Assembly (NCBI GenBank): GCA_964601355.1 | Contig: CAZRNB010000108.1 | Coordinates: forward strand, 1-10,412 | Reading direction: 5' to 3' | DNA length: 10,412 nt | Source of the DNA: CAZRNB01 sp964601355 | GTDB taxonomy: Bacteria > Planctomycetota > Phycisphaerae > Sedimentisphaerales > Anaerobacaceae | Shown: piece by piece, positions 1 through 6,002 of the stretch | Numbering within the stretch: position 1 is the stretch's first letter | Layout: the number at the start of each line of letters is the position of its first letter | Position numbers and translations under genes: made by a program | Notes under the pieces: model-generated | The model's input: only the letters and a program-made list of their open reading frames with translations | Databases searched by the model: none | What the model was told of the DNA's origin: nothing

Positions 1-373
1 CGGTAGCCAATCGCAGGTTCGCTCTGCGGTTGTCTAAGCCGGAGCCATTTATGTGATCGATTACATGTCCTTCGGGGACATCAATAAATTGGCGGTGCAT
101 AAGGATGCGTGTGTATTTTCCGTTGGGCAGGCGAACGGAACGTTCTGCGTAGGTGACATTCTTACCTTTTGTCCTGCAGATACGCCATTTGTATTTAGCC
201 AATCGTGGATAATCAGCCGGGTCAACGATAGCGAATTGACCTTGCGTGAGAGGAATTTTGCGAAAGGCGTACCCGAAGCGAATCCGCCGATATAAAAGCG
301 CGATAAAAACTAAAGGCCGCTCCAGCCATATTGGGATGTCAAAGCGAACTTCGATGAGGCCAACCCCCGGCAG
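1..373 (-). CDS. HNH endonuclease (free-standing homing-type), 3' end beyond window
   Basis: Reading the minus strand gives an open frame from the stop at 377-379 down to base 1, where it is still open. It contains KIPLTQGQFAIVDPADY, then KYKW, then MHRQFIDVPEGHVIDHINGS and GLDNRRANLRLAT. This is the HNH nuclease core (paired His in the DHING segment, Asn in DNRRANLR) found in HNH/AP2-type free-standing homing endonucleases, which nick or cleave DNA using one divalent metal. An upstream hydrophobic/basic stretch, IWLERPLVFIALLYRRIRFG, precedes it. About 124 codons are visible; the family is usually about 150-180 aa, so only the C-terminus is missing. There is no in-frame ATG, GTG or TTG before the TTG at the 'PRLAKYKW' region and the ATG at 'ILMHR', well inside the similar region, so the listed upper bound is only the open-frame limit. 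A rare start (ATC, ATT, CTG) or a damaged 5' end are both possible. Family assignment is strong; the start is unknown. Confidence 0.82.
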   Translation of the reverse strand, partial: MPGVGLIEVRFDIPIWLERPLVFIALLYRRIRFGYAFRKIPLTQGQFAIVDPADYPRLAKYKWRICRTKGKNVTYAERSVRLPNGKYTRILMHRQFIDVPEGHVIDHINGSGLDNRRANLRLAT

Positions 374-375
374 TA

Positions 376-452
376 GTTAATTGGTTAGCTGGTTAATTTG
401 TTAATTCAGCACTCACAAATCACTAATTAATCAATTAACTAATTCACTAACC
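376..452. repeat. AT-rich degenerate repeat with inverted halves
   Basis: The segment is built from variants of TTAATT and TTAGTT. The left part reads GTTAATTGGTTAGCTGG followed by TTAATTTGTTAATTC, and the right part read on the minus strand gives GTTAGTGAATTAGTTAATTG followed by ATTAATTAGTG. The two halves therefore resemble each other in inverted orientation around about 408-420 and could fold into a long imperfect hairpin. It lies immediately upstream of the HNH gene frame. Function is unknown; it may be a slippage-generated spacer or the edge of a small mobile element. Confidence 0.55.
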
Positions 453-626
453 TCCCTCTATAATTGGATTGAACCAGCGCGTTTGATGCGAAAAATCGTG
501 AATTTAAGAACAGAGCCGGGAGCGTAAGCGACCGGCAGCAAAGGAATAAAAAATTTTTTAAAAATTGCGATTTTTGTTTGTAAGTACCGTCGCAAATGGT
601 TGAAAAAAGAGGTATAAAGGCAAGTC
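453..626. other. Non-coding spacer with a GNRA-capped REP-like hairpin
   Basis: No convincing gene is seen here; minus-strand open frames across it start only with TTG, lack a ribosome site and have no recognisable domain. At 515-536 there is a symmetrical hairpin: arms GCCGG and CCGGC, a GA/GA internal loop, a GC/GC pair and a GTAA tetraloop (GNRA class). AAAAAT-tgcg-ATTTTT at about 562-577 is a second small AT hairpin. Similar '-GCGTAAGC-' cored palindromes are common intergenic repeats in planctomycetes (from memory, not checked). It could be a REP-like element or part of a structured RNA. Confidence 0.4.
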
Positions 627-697
627 CCACCCAGAGGTGGCAAAATGATAAGCCCCGGCCACGGGTGCCGGGAAGATAGACCCTGCCAAGGGTGGCA
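627..697 (-). repeat. Three consecutive GC-rich hairpins downstream of the xylanase gene
   Basis: Three perfect inverted repeats follow each other: CCACC/GGTGG (627-640), CCCGGC/GCCGGG (654-672) and TGCCA/TGGCA (684-697). They lie just past the stop codon of the minus-strand GH10 gene, so they could act as its transcription end or protect the mRNA 3' end, but none is followed by a clear T-run on the minus strand. The second and third hairpins match a pair at 5441-5493 in order and spacing, which indicates a dispersed element rather than a dedicated terminator. Confidence 0.5.
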
Positions 698-700
698 AAG

Positions 701-1966
701 CTAATCAAAATTTATCTTTGTCGATTTTTCTTTCTTGCTGAGAGTGACTTTCTTTGTCTTTCCGTTTGAGGTAATTATATAATCGCCGTAAAATGCACGT
801 GTTTTGAATGTCCCATCATTGTCGGCTTTGCCGGATGTTTGAGTCCACCACTTGTTAAAAACAAGGTCGCGATAAGCTTCCGCCTGGGGCGTGGGCGTCC
901 AATCTTTTTTCCACATAGCCGTTTGTGGCTGCCAGTGACCCACCTCCCAAAAGCCCCACATTAAAATGGCTTCAACTTTTGGGTGAGCAAAGCAAATCGG
1001 GAAAAACATTCGAAGCGCCTCGGCCTTACCCTGCTCATCGTCAGCGGCAAAAAGACACTCGGTGATTTTTATCGGTAAATTGAACTTGGCGAGCTTGTCG
1101 AGGGTCTTCTGAACGTGCTCAGGCGTCGTTGCAGCTCTGCCGGTAGAGTCGGCCTTGTCGGTAGTGACAAAATGGCCCTGGCAGCCAATCCCGCCGATGG
1201 GGACACCCATTGCCAGAAGGTTTTCGATTTGAGTTATATAAGTGTCGGCATTGAAACCTTTCTCGACAAGAATGCCATAATCATTTACATAGAGGGTGAC
1301 ATTCGGGTTGCCGGCTTTGGCCATATAGGCCATTTCATTGACGACACCGTAGCCGAGGCGGCGACGGAAAAAATCACCGTTAATCATTTCATTGTTCAAG
1401 TCAAACTCTTCAATGCGGCCCTTAAAATGTTTTGTGACGCTAACTGCACGACGCCCGACCGCTGCGCGAAGCTCCTCGTTATTCAACTGTTTTAACCAGG
1501 GCATAATGTATTTGTCTTTCTCCCAGAATATACAGTGGCCGCGCATCGGTATATTATAATCACGGCAAATCTCCCATATCCTGTCCGCTGTGGAGTAATC
1601 GACAACGTTGGGCTGTTTTTCGCAATCGTACCATTTTAAGGCGTTTTCGTGCACAGCGTAGTTGAAATTCTCCGAAAGGATTTTCAGAAACATTTTTCTG
1701 TCTTCCGGCGAAAGAGAGTTGCTGTCCTTTTCTGCAAGCTGATTTGTAATCGCGGTGCCGAATAAAAATTCGTGACGCGTCTGTTGGACCTTAACATCGG
1801 CGCCAGGCCTGGTTTTTACTATGATATCGCCCATCCGGATTTCTGCTATCCGGGCCTCTATCGCAGATGGCGTCAGCTTTGCTGCAATATCGTCCTGGGC
1901 AGAACAGACAGGGACAACAAGTGCGATTACAACTAGAATTAAAAAAAATCTTGACTTTGCCTTCAT
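701..1966 (-). CDS. Secreted GH10 family endo-1,4-beta-xylanase-type glycosidase
   Basis: A 421-aa protein with a Sec signal peptide (about residues 1-23, hydrophobic LILVVIALVVPVCSA then QDD). After a short N-terminal beta region ending in HEFLFGTAI (about 66-73) comes a GH10 barrel. GH10 enzymes hydrolyse beta-1,4-xylan with retention of configuration. Recognisable GH10 elements are VHENALKW (106-112), GHCIFWEK (142-149; canonical GHxxxWH), DLNNEMING (189-197) with acid/base Glu193, GCQGHF (261-266), and IKITECL (299-305) with nucleophile Glu303, then LMWGFWE (335-341). The C-terminus (about 378-421) is a Lys-rich, beta-strand-like tail, 'GDYIITSNGKTKKVTL', probably a small accessory beta domain. 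The start is fixed by AAGGAG 8 bases upstream. Expected location is periplasm or outside the cell. The neighbouring divergent esterase fits a role on acetylated xylan. Substrate is not proven; some GH10 members act on other beta-glycans. Confidence 0.9.
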   Translation of the reverse strand: MKAKSRFFLILVVIALVVPVCSAQDDIAAKLTPSAIEARIAEIRMGDIIVKTRPGADVKVQQTRHEFLFGTAITNQLAEKDSNSLSPEDRKMFLKILSENFNYAVHENALKWYDCEKQPNVVDYSTADRIWEICRDYNIPMRGHCIFWEKDKYIMPWLKQLNNEELRAAVGRRAVSVTKHFKGRIEEFDLNNEMINGDFFRRRLGYGVVNEMAYMAKAGNPNVTLYVNDYGILVEKGFNADTYITQIENLLAMGVPIGGIGCQGHFVTTDKADSTGRAATTPEHVQKTLDKLAKFNLPIKITECLFAADDEQGKAEALRMFFPICFAHPKVEAILMWGFWEVGHWQPQTAMWKKDWTPTPQAEAYRDLVFNKWWTQTSGKADNDGTFKTRAFYGDYIITSNGKTKKVTLSKKEKSTKINFD

Positions 1967-2189
1967 AATCCGCGCTCCTTTTTAAATATGACTATTATCT
2001 CTATTCGCCGACTGACTGATTATCCTAACGTACATATCGAAAAAAATAAAGTCAAATCGAGACCGTTCTCGATTGTTTAGCCCCCGAACTAGTGCCGTGG
2101 CTAACCTCTTGACTTTTACCCCCTCACAGGTTATGATAATACTGGTCGGATCATACATGAGTATTAACACTATGGCAGGAGTCGGCTCA
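1967..2189. promoter_or_regulatory. Divergent regulatory region between GH10 and SGNH esterase genes
   Basis: This 223-base space serves both divergent genes. From left to right it holds the GH10 ribosome site (CTCCTT at 1975-1980, AAGGAG on the minus strand), an 8-bp perfect inverted repeat AATCGAGA-ccgt-TCTCGATT (2055-2074), a TTAGCC/GGCTAA palindrome (2077-2104), and a strong promoter for the plus-strand gene. On the minus strand TTGACT lies at about 2052-2057, next to and partly inside the 8-bp repeat, but a -10 box at a normal distance is not clear (TAGGAT would be 21 bases away), so the GH10 promoter is not assigned. The position of the 8-bp repeat suits an operator controlling one or both genes. 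Confidence 0.5.
2109..2140 (+). promoter_or_regulatory. Sigma70-type promoter of the SGNH esterase gene
   Basis: TTGACT at 2109-2114 and TATGAT at 2132-2137 are separated by exactly 17 bases, one mismatch from consensus in each box. Transcription would begin near 2144-2146, giving a leader of about 45 bases with AGGAG at 2177-2181. It lies inside the longer open frame that begins at 2073, which argues for the 2190 start. Confidence 0.68.
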
Positions 2190-3650
2190 ATGAAGACACG
2201 GATTTTTTTCTTCGGATGTATGATACTATTTTGGGGGATCCATAGCGCGCAAGCGGTTAAGGTGGCCTGTATCGGAGACAGCATCACCGAGGGTGCCAAT
2301 ATTCCGAATCGGCAGAACAATTCTTATCCGGGGCAACTGGCAAGTCTGCTCCGGCAAATTGATGATACCCGCCAGTGGGAGACGCAAAACTACGGCGTCG
2401 GAGGCGCCACGCTTCTGCAAAAGGGCGACAAACCTTACGTAAAGCAGCCCGCATACAAGCAGGCCCTGGCGTGGCAGCCGGACATGGTTGTAATCATGCT
2501 GGGCACCAACGATTCCAAGCCTTATAACTGGGCCTACGGCACAGAGTTTGTTTCAGATTACTGTGACTTTATCGACAGTTTTGCCGGCCTGGCCAGTCGC
2601 CCACGTATATGGATATGCAAACCGGTTCCCGCGTTCTCACTCACATCTGACATCAGTAATAAGGTCATTCGATTTGATATCATCCCCTTGATTGATGAAA
2701 TCGCGCATCAGAAGCATGTCGAGGTAATCGACCTGTACACCCCTCTGCTGGGTTCAGCAGCATTATTTCCAGATGGCATCCATCCGAATACCGCCGGTGC
2801 AGGTCGTATGGCACAAGTCGTTGCGCCAATACTGCTGGGCGTTAAAGATATGCCTGATTTCGATGGGGATGGTTTTATAAATTTTTTAGACTACGCAATG
2901 CTTGTTCGACACTACGATGCAAATGACATCATCCCAGAGCCCGTTGACGCCAATGAAAGTTCGGATAACCCCTTTGACGTGGCACCTGCTCCCAGCGGCG
3001 ACGGCAGGGTCAATATGCGTGACCTGGCAGGCATGATCCAGTACTGGCTAAAGAGCCCGCTGTTCGTGGCCCACTGGAAGCTGGACGAGGCCGAAGGGAA
3101 CCTCGCATCAAACAGCGTCGGTGACGTGCCCGGCCTCATCCACGGTGGCGCCCAGTGGCAGCCGGCCGCAGGACACGAGGACGGCGCCCTTGCGCTGGAT
3201 GGCTTGGACGATTATCTTGAGACCGGTTTTGTATTAGACCCGGCCGGAGGACCCTTTACTGTCTCACTCTGGGTCCAGGGAAGCCGACCCAGCCAGGTAC
3301 TGCTGTCTGGGGCGTTGGGTCAGATTTGGATCGGCATAGATAGTGTCACCGGCGGCTTGTGCACCAGTTTACTGGACGGCAATCGTGGTGCAACGCCCCT
3401 TATCAGTCATACGCCTGTTACAGGAGATGACCAGTGGCACTTTATACGACTGGCCTGGGACGGCTCGCACAGGCACCTTTACATGGACGACGTTGAAGCG
3501 GCCGTTGACGCACAACCGCTCCGCAAGCTGCTGTCCTCCCGCGCAGGACTTTACTTCGGAGCCGGCGCCGGATTAGATGCCGGCAGCTTCTGGGCAGGTG
3601 CGATCGACGACATTCGCATGTACAAACGGGCCATGCTCCCCAGATTTTGA
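2190..3650 (+). CDS. Secreted SGNH-hydrolase esterase with dockerin-like repeat and LamG domain
   Basis: A 486-aa protein when started at the ATG at 2190, which has AGGAG 8 bases upstream and gives a clean signal peptide (MKTRIFFFGCMILFWGIHSA, cleavage near AQA). The frame is open from 2073 but that extension overlaps the promoter. Residues about 23-217 form an SGNH/GDSL hydrolase: GDSITEG with nucleophile Ser31, NYGVGGATL with Gly71/72, GTND (105-108), and DGIHPN (195-200) with catalytic Asp195 and His198. Such enzymes remove O-acyl groups, often acetyl, from carbohydrates. Residues about 222-288 hold a dockerin-type calcium repeat, DFDGDGFINFLDYAMLV, and a second degenerate copy, GDGRVNMRDLAGMIQYWL. 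Residues about 293-480 are LamG/concanavalin-like (HWKLDEAEGN, ALDGLDDYLE, PFTVSLWVQ, GAIDDIRMYKRA), probably binding carbohydrate or surface. The protein stops only six residues after 'MYKRA', slightly early for a LamG domain. With the divergent GH10 it suggests deacetylation plus cleavage of xylan. Confidence 0.87.
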   Translation: MKTRIFFFGCMILFWGIHSAQAVKVACIGDSITEGANIPNRQNNSYPGQLASLLRQIDDTRQWETQNYGVGGATLLQKGDKPYVKQPAYKQALAWQPDMVVIMLGTNDSKPYNWAYGTEFVSDYCDFIDSFAGLASRPRIWICKPVPAFSLTSDISNKVIRFDIIPLIDEIAHQKHVEVIDLYTPLLGSAALFPDGIHPNTAGAGRMAQVVAPILLGVKDMPDFDGDGFINFLDYAMLVRHYDANDIIPEPVDANESSDNPFDVAPAPSGDGRVNMRDLAGMIQYWLKSPLFVAHWKLDEAEGNLASNSVGDVPGLIHGGAQWQPAAGHEDGALALDGLDDYLETGFVLDPAGGPFTVSLWVQGSRPSQVLLSGALGQIWIGIDSVTGGLCTSLLDGNRGATPLISHTPVTGDDQWHFIRLAWDGSHRHLYMDDVEAAVDAQPLRKLLSSRAGLYFGAGAGLDAGSFWAGAIDDIRMYKRAMLPRF

Positions 3651-3660
3651 TATATTAACA

Positions 3661-3689
3661 CCCGGACCCAGGCCGGGGCTAAACTTTTT
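3661..3689 (+). terminator. Terminator-like hairpin after the esterase gene
   Basis: CCGGG/CCCGG arms (CCCGG 3661-3665, CCGGG 3673-3677) enclose a 7-base loop, and TTTTT follows at 3685-3689 after GCTAAAC. The 7-base gap between stem and T-run makes it weaker than a textbook terminator. On the minus strand it reads AGCCCCGGCC..., matching the palindrome family seen elsewhere in the window. Confidence 0.5.
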
Positions 3690-3757
3690 GTGTTATTTCC
3701 TGCCTAACGTTTCTTGTGGATTTTGCGCCGATTTTTCGTTCCAATGGAGACTTATTA

Positions 3758-4330
3758 GTGAAAGTACAGAGCGGCTCTGTTCAACTTAATATGATGCGCA
3801 TGACAGAACTTGAGGATCAGATACTCGTTCAACAGGCCTTACAAGGTGAGCCAAAAAGTTTCAGTGAGCTGTGCAGAAGGTATTATCCTTCATTGATAGC
3901 AATCGCCGATTCGATACTGCTGGACCATCATCTGGCTGAAGACGCTGCCCAGGAGGTGCTTGCCGCCGCCTGTCGTAATCTTAAGGCATTGAAAAGGCCG
4001 GAATCCTTCGGTGCCTGGGTGGGGACAATCTGCCGAAATGTGGCCAGAGACATGCTTCGGGAGCTGCCAAAGATTCGAGAGGTTGCTAAGGATTATTTGG
4101 TGAATGAACGAGATGGTGCCGAAGATGATCAAAAGGCGATTATGACAATGGCGGTGCAGCAGCTGCCGCGGCATCTCAGGGAAGTGATATACCTTCGGTT
4201 CTACAACGAGATGAGCTACGAGCAGATGGCGAAGATTCTTGGCGCTACACAACAGTCGATTGACGGCAGGCTTCGCAGAGCGAAGAAGAAAATTGCGGCG
4301 TATTTGGCGAAAAAAGGCTTCAGGAGGTAA
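3758..4330 (+). CDS. ECF-type RNA polymerase sigma factor
   Basis: A 190-aa sigma70-family extracytoplasmic-function factor. Region 2 spans about residues 35-102 (SFSELCRRYYPSLIAIADSI, HHLAEDAAQEV, SFGAWVGTICRNVARDMLRE), which binds core polymerase and the -10 element. Region 4 spans about 126-180 (LPRHLREVIYLRFYNEMSYE, MAKILGATQQSIDGRLRRAK), a helix-turn-helix that reads the -35 element. The chosen GTG start has GGAG at 3746-3749, 8 bases upstream; the frame could begin at an ATG at 3716 or at ATG 3791, but neither has a good ribosome site. Length fits the family. Its stop codon merges with the AGGAGG ribosome site of the next gene, so the two are probably translated together. The downstream membrane protein is the expected partner that would relay an envelope signal. 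No promoter for it stands out between 3690 and 3757. Confidence 0.92.
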   Translation: MKVQSGSVQLNMMRMTELEDQILVQQALQGEPKSFSELCRRYYPSLIAIADSILLDHHLAEDAAQEVLAAACRNLKALKRPESFGAWVGTICRNVARDMLRELPKIREVAKDYLVNERDGAEDDQKAIMTMAVQQLPRHLREVIYLRFYNEMSYEQMAKILGATQQSIDGRLRRAKKKIAAYLAKKGFRR

Positions 4331-4338
4331 CAAATTAA

Positions 4339-5400
4339 ATGAAGCAAACAAATGAAAATCAATGGCTGGAACCTCTGCTCGCAAGATATATGTACCATGA
4401 GCCGGTCACGTTCGATTTTCAACAGTGGGCACAAAGGTATCCAGAAGAAGCACAATTATTGGAACGAGGCTTTAAGGATACCGGCCAGAGTCACGAAACA
4501 AAAACTTATCATGTCTGGAGACTAATTATGGAAAGCAAGATTACAAGATATTCAGCAGCGGCAGTTGTCGCACTTGCAATAGCGTTGATTCTGCTGAGTC
4601 CGTTCTGGACGTTACAACGTGGCGGGGTTCTCCTTGCCGACGTGCAGAAAAAGGTGGCGCAAGTCGATACTATGGTTTTACGAGGCCAAAAGATATTTTC
4701 CTCTGTTGCAGAACCAAATATTTCATTCGAATTTGACATCGTTAAGTACATATCCAGGAAATATGGTTACACCGAGAAAGGTTATATCAAGGATGATTTA
4801 ATTTACAGCATTACCTTCAATCTGCCTGAGAAACAAACTATTATTTTATTCCCGATATGGAATAAATTCCTGAAGTTTCCATGCACAGATGAGCAGCTCA
4901 AGATAATGGAAAAGCTTACTCCCAACGGTGTCATTGACCTTCTGATTCAAAGTGACTACGAAAAGCTGGGAACGAGTAATATCGATGGGGTAGAGGTTGA
5001 AGGATTCGCGTTTGAGGATGCAAATGTCATCAAGGGAGTATTTCCCAAAGCCATCTTCAATATTGAAAAGTGCAAGGGCAGCGCCTGGATTGATGTCAAA
5101 GAGCTTCTGCCCGTTCGAATGGAAGGAGACATTTCGATAGGAAAATGTCTATTCACGGCGTTCGCGGATTTTAATCTACGCGAGATAAATATTTTGGATG
5201 AGTACGACGTTGAGCTTGATGAAGGAATTTTTGACATTGAGATTCCCGAAGGTTACACGGAATTTAAGTTAAGCGATATTCTTCCCTTCATTCCGGTGAA
5301 AGCAAAAGTCGGCCTTGCCGGTTTGGGCGTTGTCCCAATCGGCCTGATTTTCTGGAAAAGATTTCGAAGAAAGAAAACAAAAACTACGCAGCAACAATAG
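4339..5400 (+). CDS. Two-pass membrane protein with RseB/LolA-like extracytoplasmic domain, probable sigma regulator
   Basis: A 353-aa protein starting 8 bases after the sigma factor stop; AGGAGG lies at 4322-4327, 11 bases before the ATG. Residues 1-68 are a cytoplasmic segment (LLARYMYHEP, FDFQQWAQRYPEEAQLL), residues about 70-91 a membrane helix (SAAAVVALAIALILLSPFW), residues about 97-305 a large extracytoplasmic region, and residues about 323-340 a second membrane helix followed by RFRRKK facing the cytoplasm. The outer region alternates beta strands in the manner of LolA/RseB proteins (DTMVLRGQ, GYIKDDLIYSITF, NIDGVEVEGFAFED, GSAWIDVKELLPVRME, FDIEIPEGY). Planctomycete ECF operons often carry such a protein after the sigma gene. 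It has no HxxxCxxC zinc anti-sigma signature, so whether the N-terminal 68 residues bind the sigma factor is an inference. Fold assignment is by pattern, not alignment. Confidence 0.75.
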   Translation: MKQTNENQWLEPLLARYMYHEPVTFDFQQWAQRYPEEAQLLERGFKDTGQSHETKTYHVWRLIMESKITRYSAAAVVALAIALILLSPFWTLQRGGVLLADVQKKVAQVDTMVLRGQKIFSSVAEPNISFEFDIVKYISRKYGYTEKGYIKDDLIYSITFNLPEKQTIILFPIWNKFLKFPCTDEQLKIMEKLTPNGVIDLLIQSDYEKLGTSNIDGVEVEGFAFEDANVIKGVFPKAIFNIEKCKGSAWIDVKELLPVRMEGDISIGKCLFTAFADFNLREINILDEYDVELDEGIFDIEIPEGYTEFKLSDILPFIPVKAKVGLAGLGVVPIGLIFWKRFRRKKTKTTQQQ

Positions 5401-5440
5401 AAACCATTCACGACAGGACTTAACCATTCTTAAAAAGATT

Positions 5441-5470
5441 AGCCCCAGGACCTGTGCCGGGGGCTTTTTT
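5441..5470 (+). terminator. Intrinsic terminator after the sigma factor operon
   Basis: AGCCCC (5441-5446) pairs with GGGGCT (5460-5465) around a 13-base loop and is followed directly by a run of six T (5465-5470). It lies 41 bases past the stop of the membrane partner and ends the two-gene unit. Its stem begins with TTAGCCCC, as in other palindromes of this window. Confidence 0.8.
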
Positions 5471-5472
5471 AT

Positions 5473-5494
5473 GCCCTGCCCAAGGGTGGCGGGG
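5473..5494. repeat. Second hairpin of the composite element
   Basis: CCTGCC and GGCGGG arms (one G-T pair) around CAAGGGT. The core CCCTGCC(C)AAGGGTGGC is shared with 681-696, and in both places it follows an AGCCCC-type hairpin at similar distance. Confidence 0.5.
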
Positions 5495-5540
5495 ACAAAT
5501 AACCTAATGGGATTTTTGGCAGAGTATAGGCAAATTTTAC

Positions 5541-5568
5541 TTGTATGAAGGCGGCAATTCGTTATATT
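5541..5568 (+). promoter_or_regulatory. Probable promoter of the membrane protein pair
   Basis: TTGTAT (5541-5546) and TATATT (5563-5568) are 16 bases apart, downstream of the terminator at 5441-5470 and about 65 bases before the next ATG. Both boxes differ from consensus, so support is moderate. Confidence 0.42.
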
Positions 5569-5631
5569 AAAAACCTGAAAAGGGCGCTTTTGCCATAAGA
5601 TAGCTTCACAAATAGTTGAAAGGAAAATACA

Positions 5632-5913
5632 ATGGAATCTGTTTTCGTCACGCGTCAATGGGCGGATGTGGCCCCGATATTCCTATTGCTCCTGCTCGTG
5701 CTCATTTCTTTTACGGTTATAGTAGTAACTGCCATAAAGATACTGGTTTTCTGCAAGATATTTTCAAAGGCAGGCTATAGCTGGGCAATTGGACTATTGG
5801 TGCTGATACCAGTGGCAACGCTGATTATGGTTTTATTTCTGGCTTTCGCCGATTGGCCGGTCCGCAGGGAGCTGGGTAAGCTAAAACAACAAGTGGAAAA
5901 ATCCAAGGTATAA
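5632..5913 (+). CDS. Small two-pass membrane protein of unknown function
   Basis: A 93-aa protein with AAAGGA (5619-5624) 7 bases upstream of its ATG. Two membrane helices are evident: about residues 15-40 (PIFLLLLLVLISFTVIVV) and about 50-72 (WAIGLLVLIPVATLIMVLFL). Between them is KIFSKAGYSWAIGLL, and the tail ADWPVRRELGKLKQQVEKSK is charged and helical, probably cytoplasmic. The 'AGYS-W-GLL-IP' and 'AF-WPV' pattern resembles small uncharacterised membrane proteins found beside larger polytopic proteins in several phyla. The gene directly precedes the 318-aa membrane protein on the same strand with an 89-base gap, so they are likely co-transcribed and may act together. No enzymatic motif is seen. 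Confidence 0.72.
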   Translation: MESVFVTRQWADVAPIFLLLLLVLISFTVIVVTAIKILVFCKIFSKAGYSWAIGLLVLIPVATLIMVLFLAFADWPVRRELGKLKQQVEKSKV

Positions 5914-6002
5914 GTAATAGTCGGCAGATGAAATCCGTGGCCCTGAACAGCCACGATATGGGCGTTGTTCCTGTCAGCCGCTTTACGTGTTGAGGATGTA
6001 TT

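Noticed and set aside
53..295. Plus-strand open frame of 80 codons
   Set aside because: It is the complement of the HNH endonuclease, whose conserved motifs read on the minus strand.
376..452. CRISPR array
   Set aside because: The units are short, degenerate and AT-rich, with no regular spacers and no cas genes nearby.
453..650. HEARO/omega-type RNA linked to the HNH gene
   Set aside because: That RNA accompanies IscB-type proteins; this HNH protein is a small AP2/HNH-like type without RuvC or bridge helix features.
439..708. Minus-strand open frames in the spacer downstream of the GH10 gene
   Set aside because: They start with TTG, lack ribosome sites, cross several hairpins and show no domain; the spacer is better read as non-coding.
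2073..2189. Longer start for the SGNH esterase
   Set aside because: The extension covers a good promoter and a palindrome, lacks a ribosome site, and would bury the signal peptide.
3716..3757. ATG start at 3716 for the sigma factor
   Set aside because: The GTG at 3758 has a well-placed GGAG, while 3716 has none and adds residues outside the sigma domains.
5928..5993. 21-codon frame before the 318-aa membrane protein that ends at its ribosome site
   Set aside because: It has no ribosome site of its own and no recognisable leader-peptide pattern; kept only as a remote possibility.
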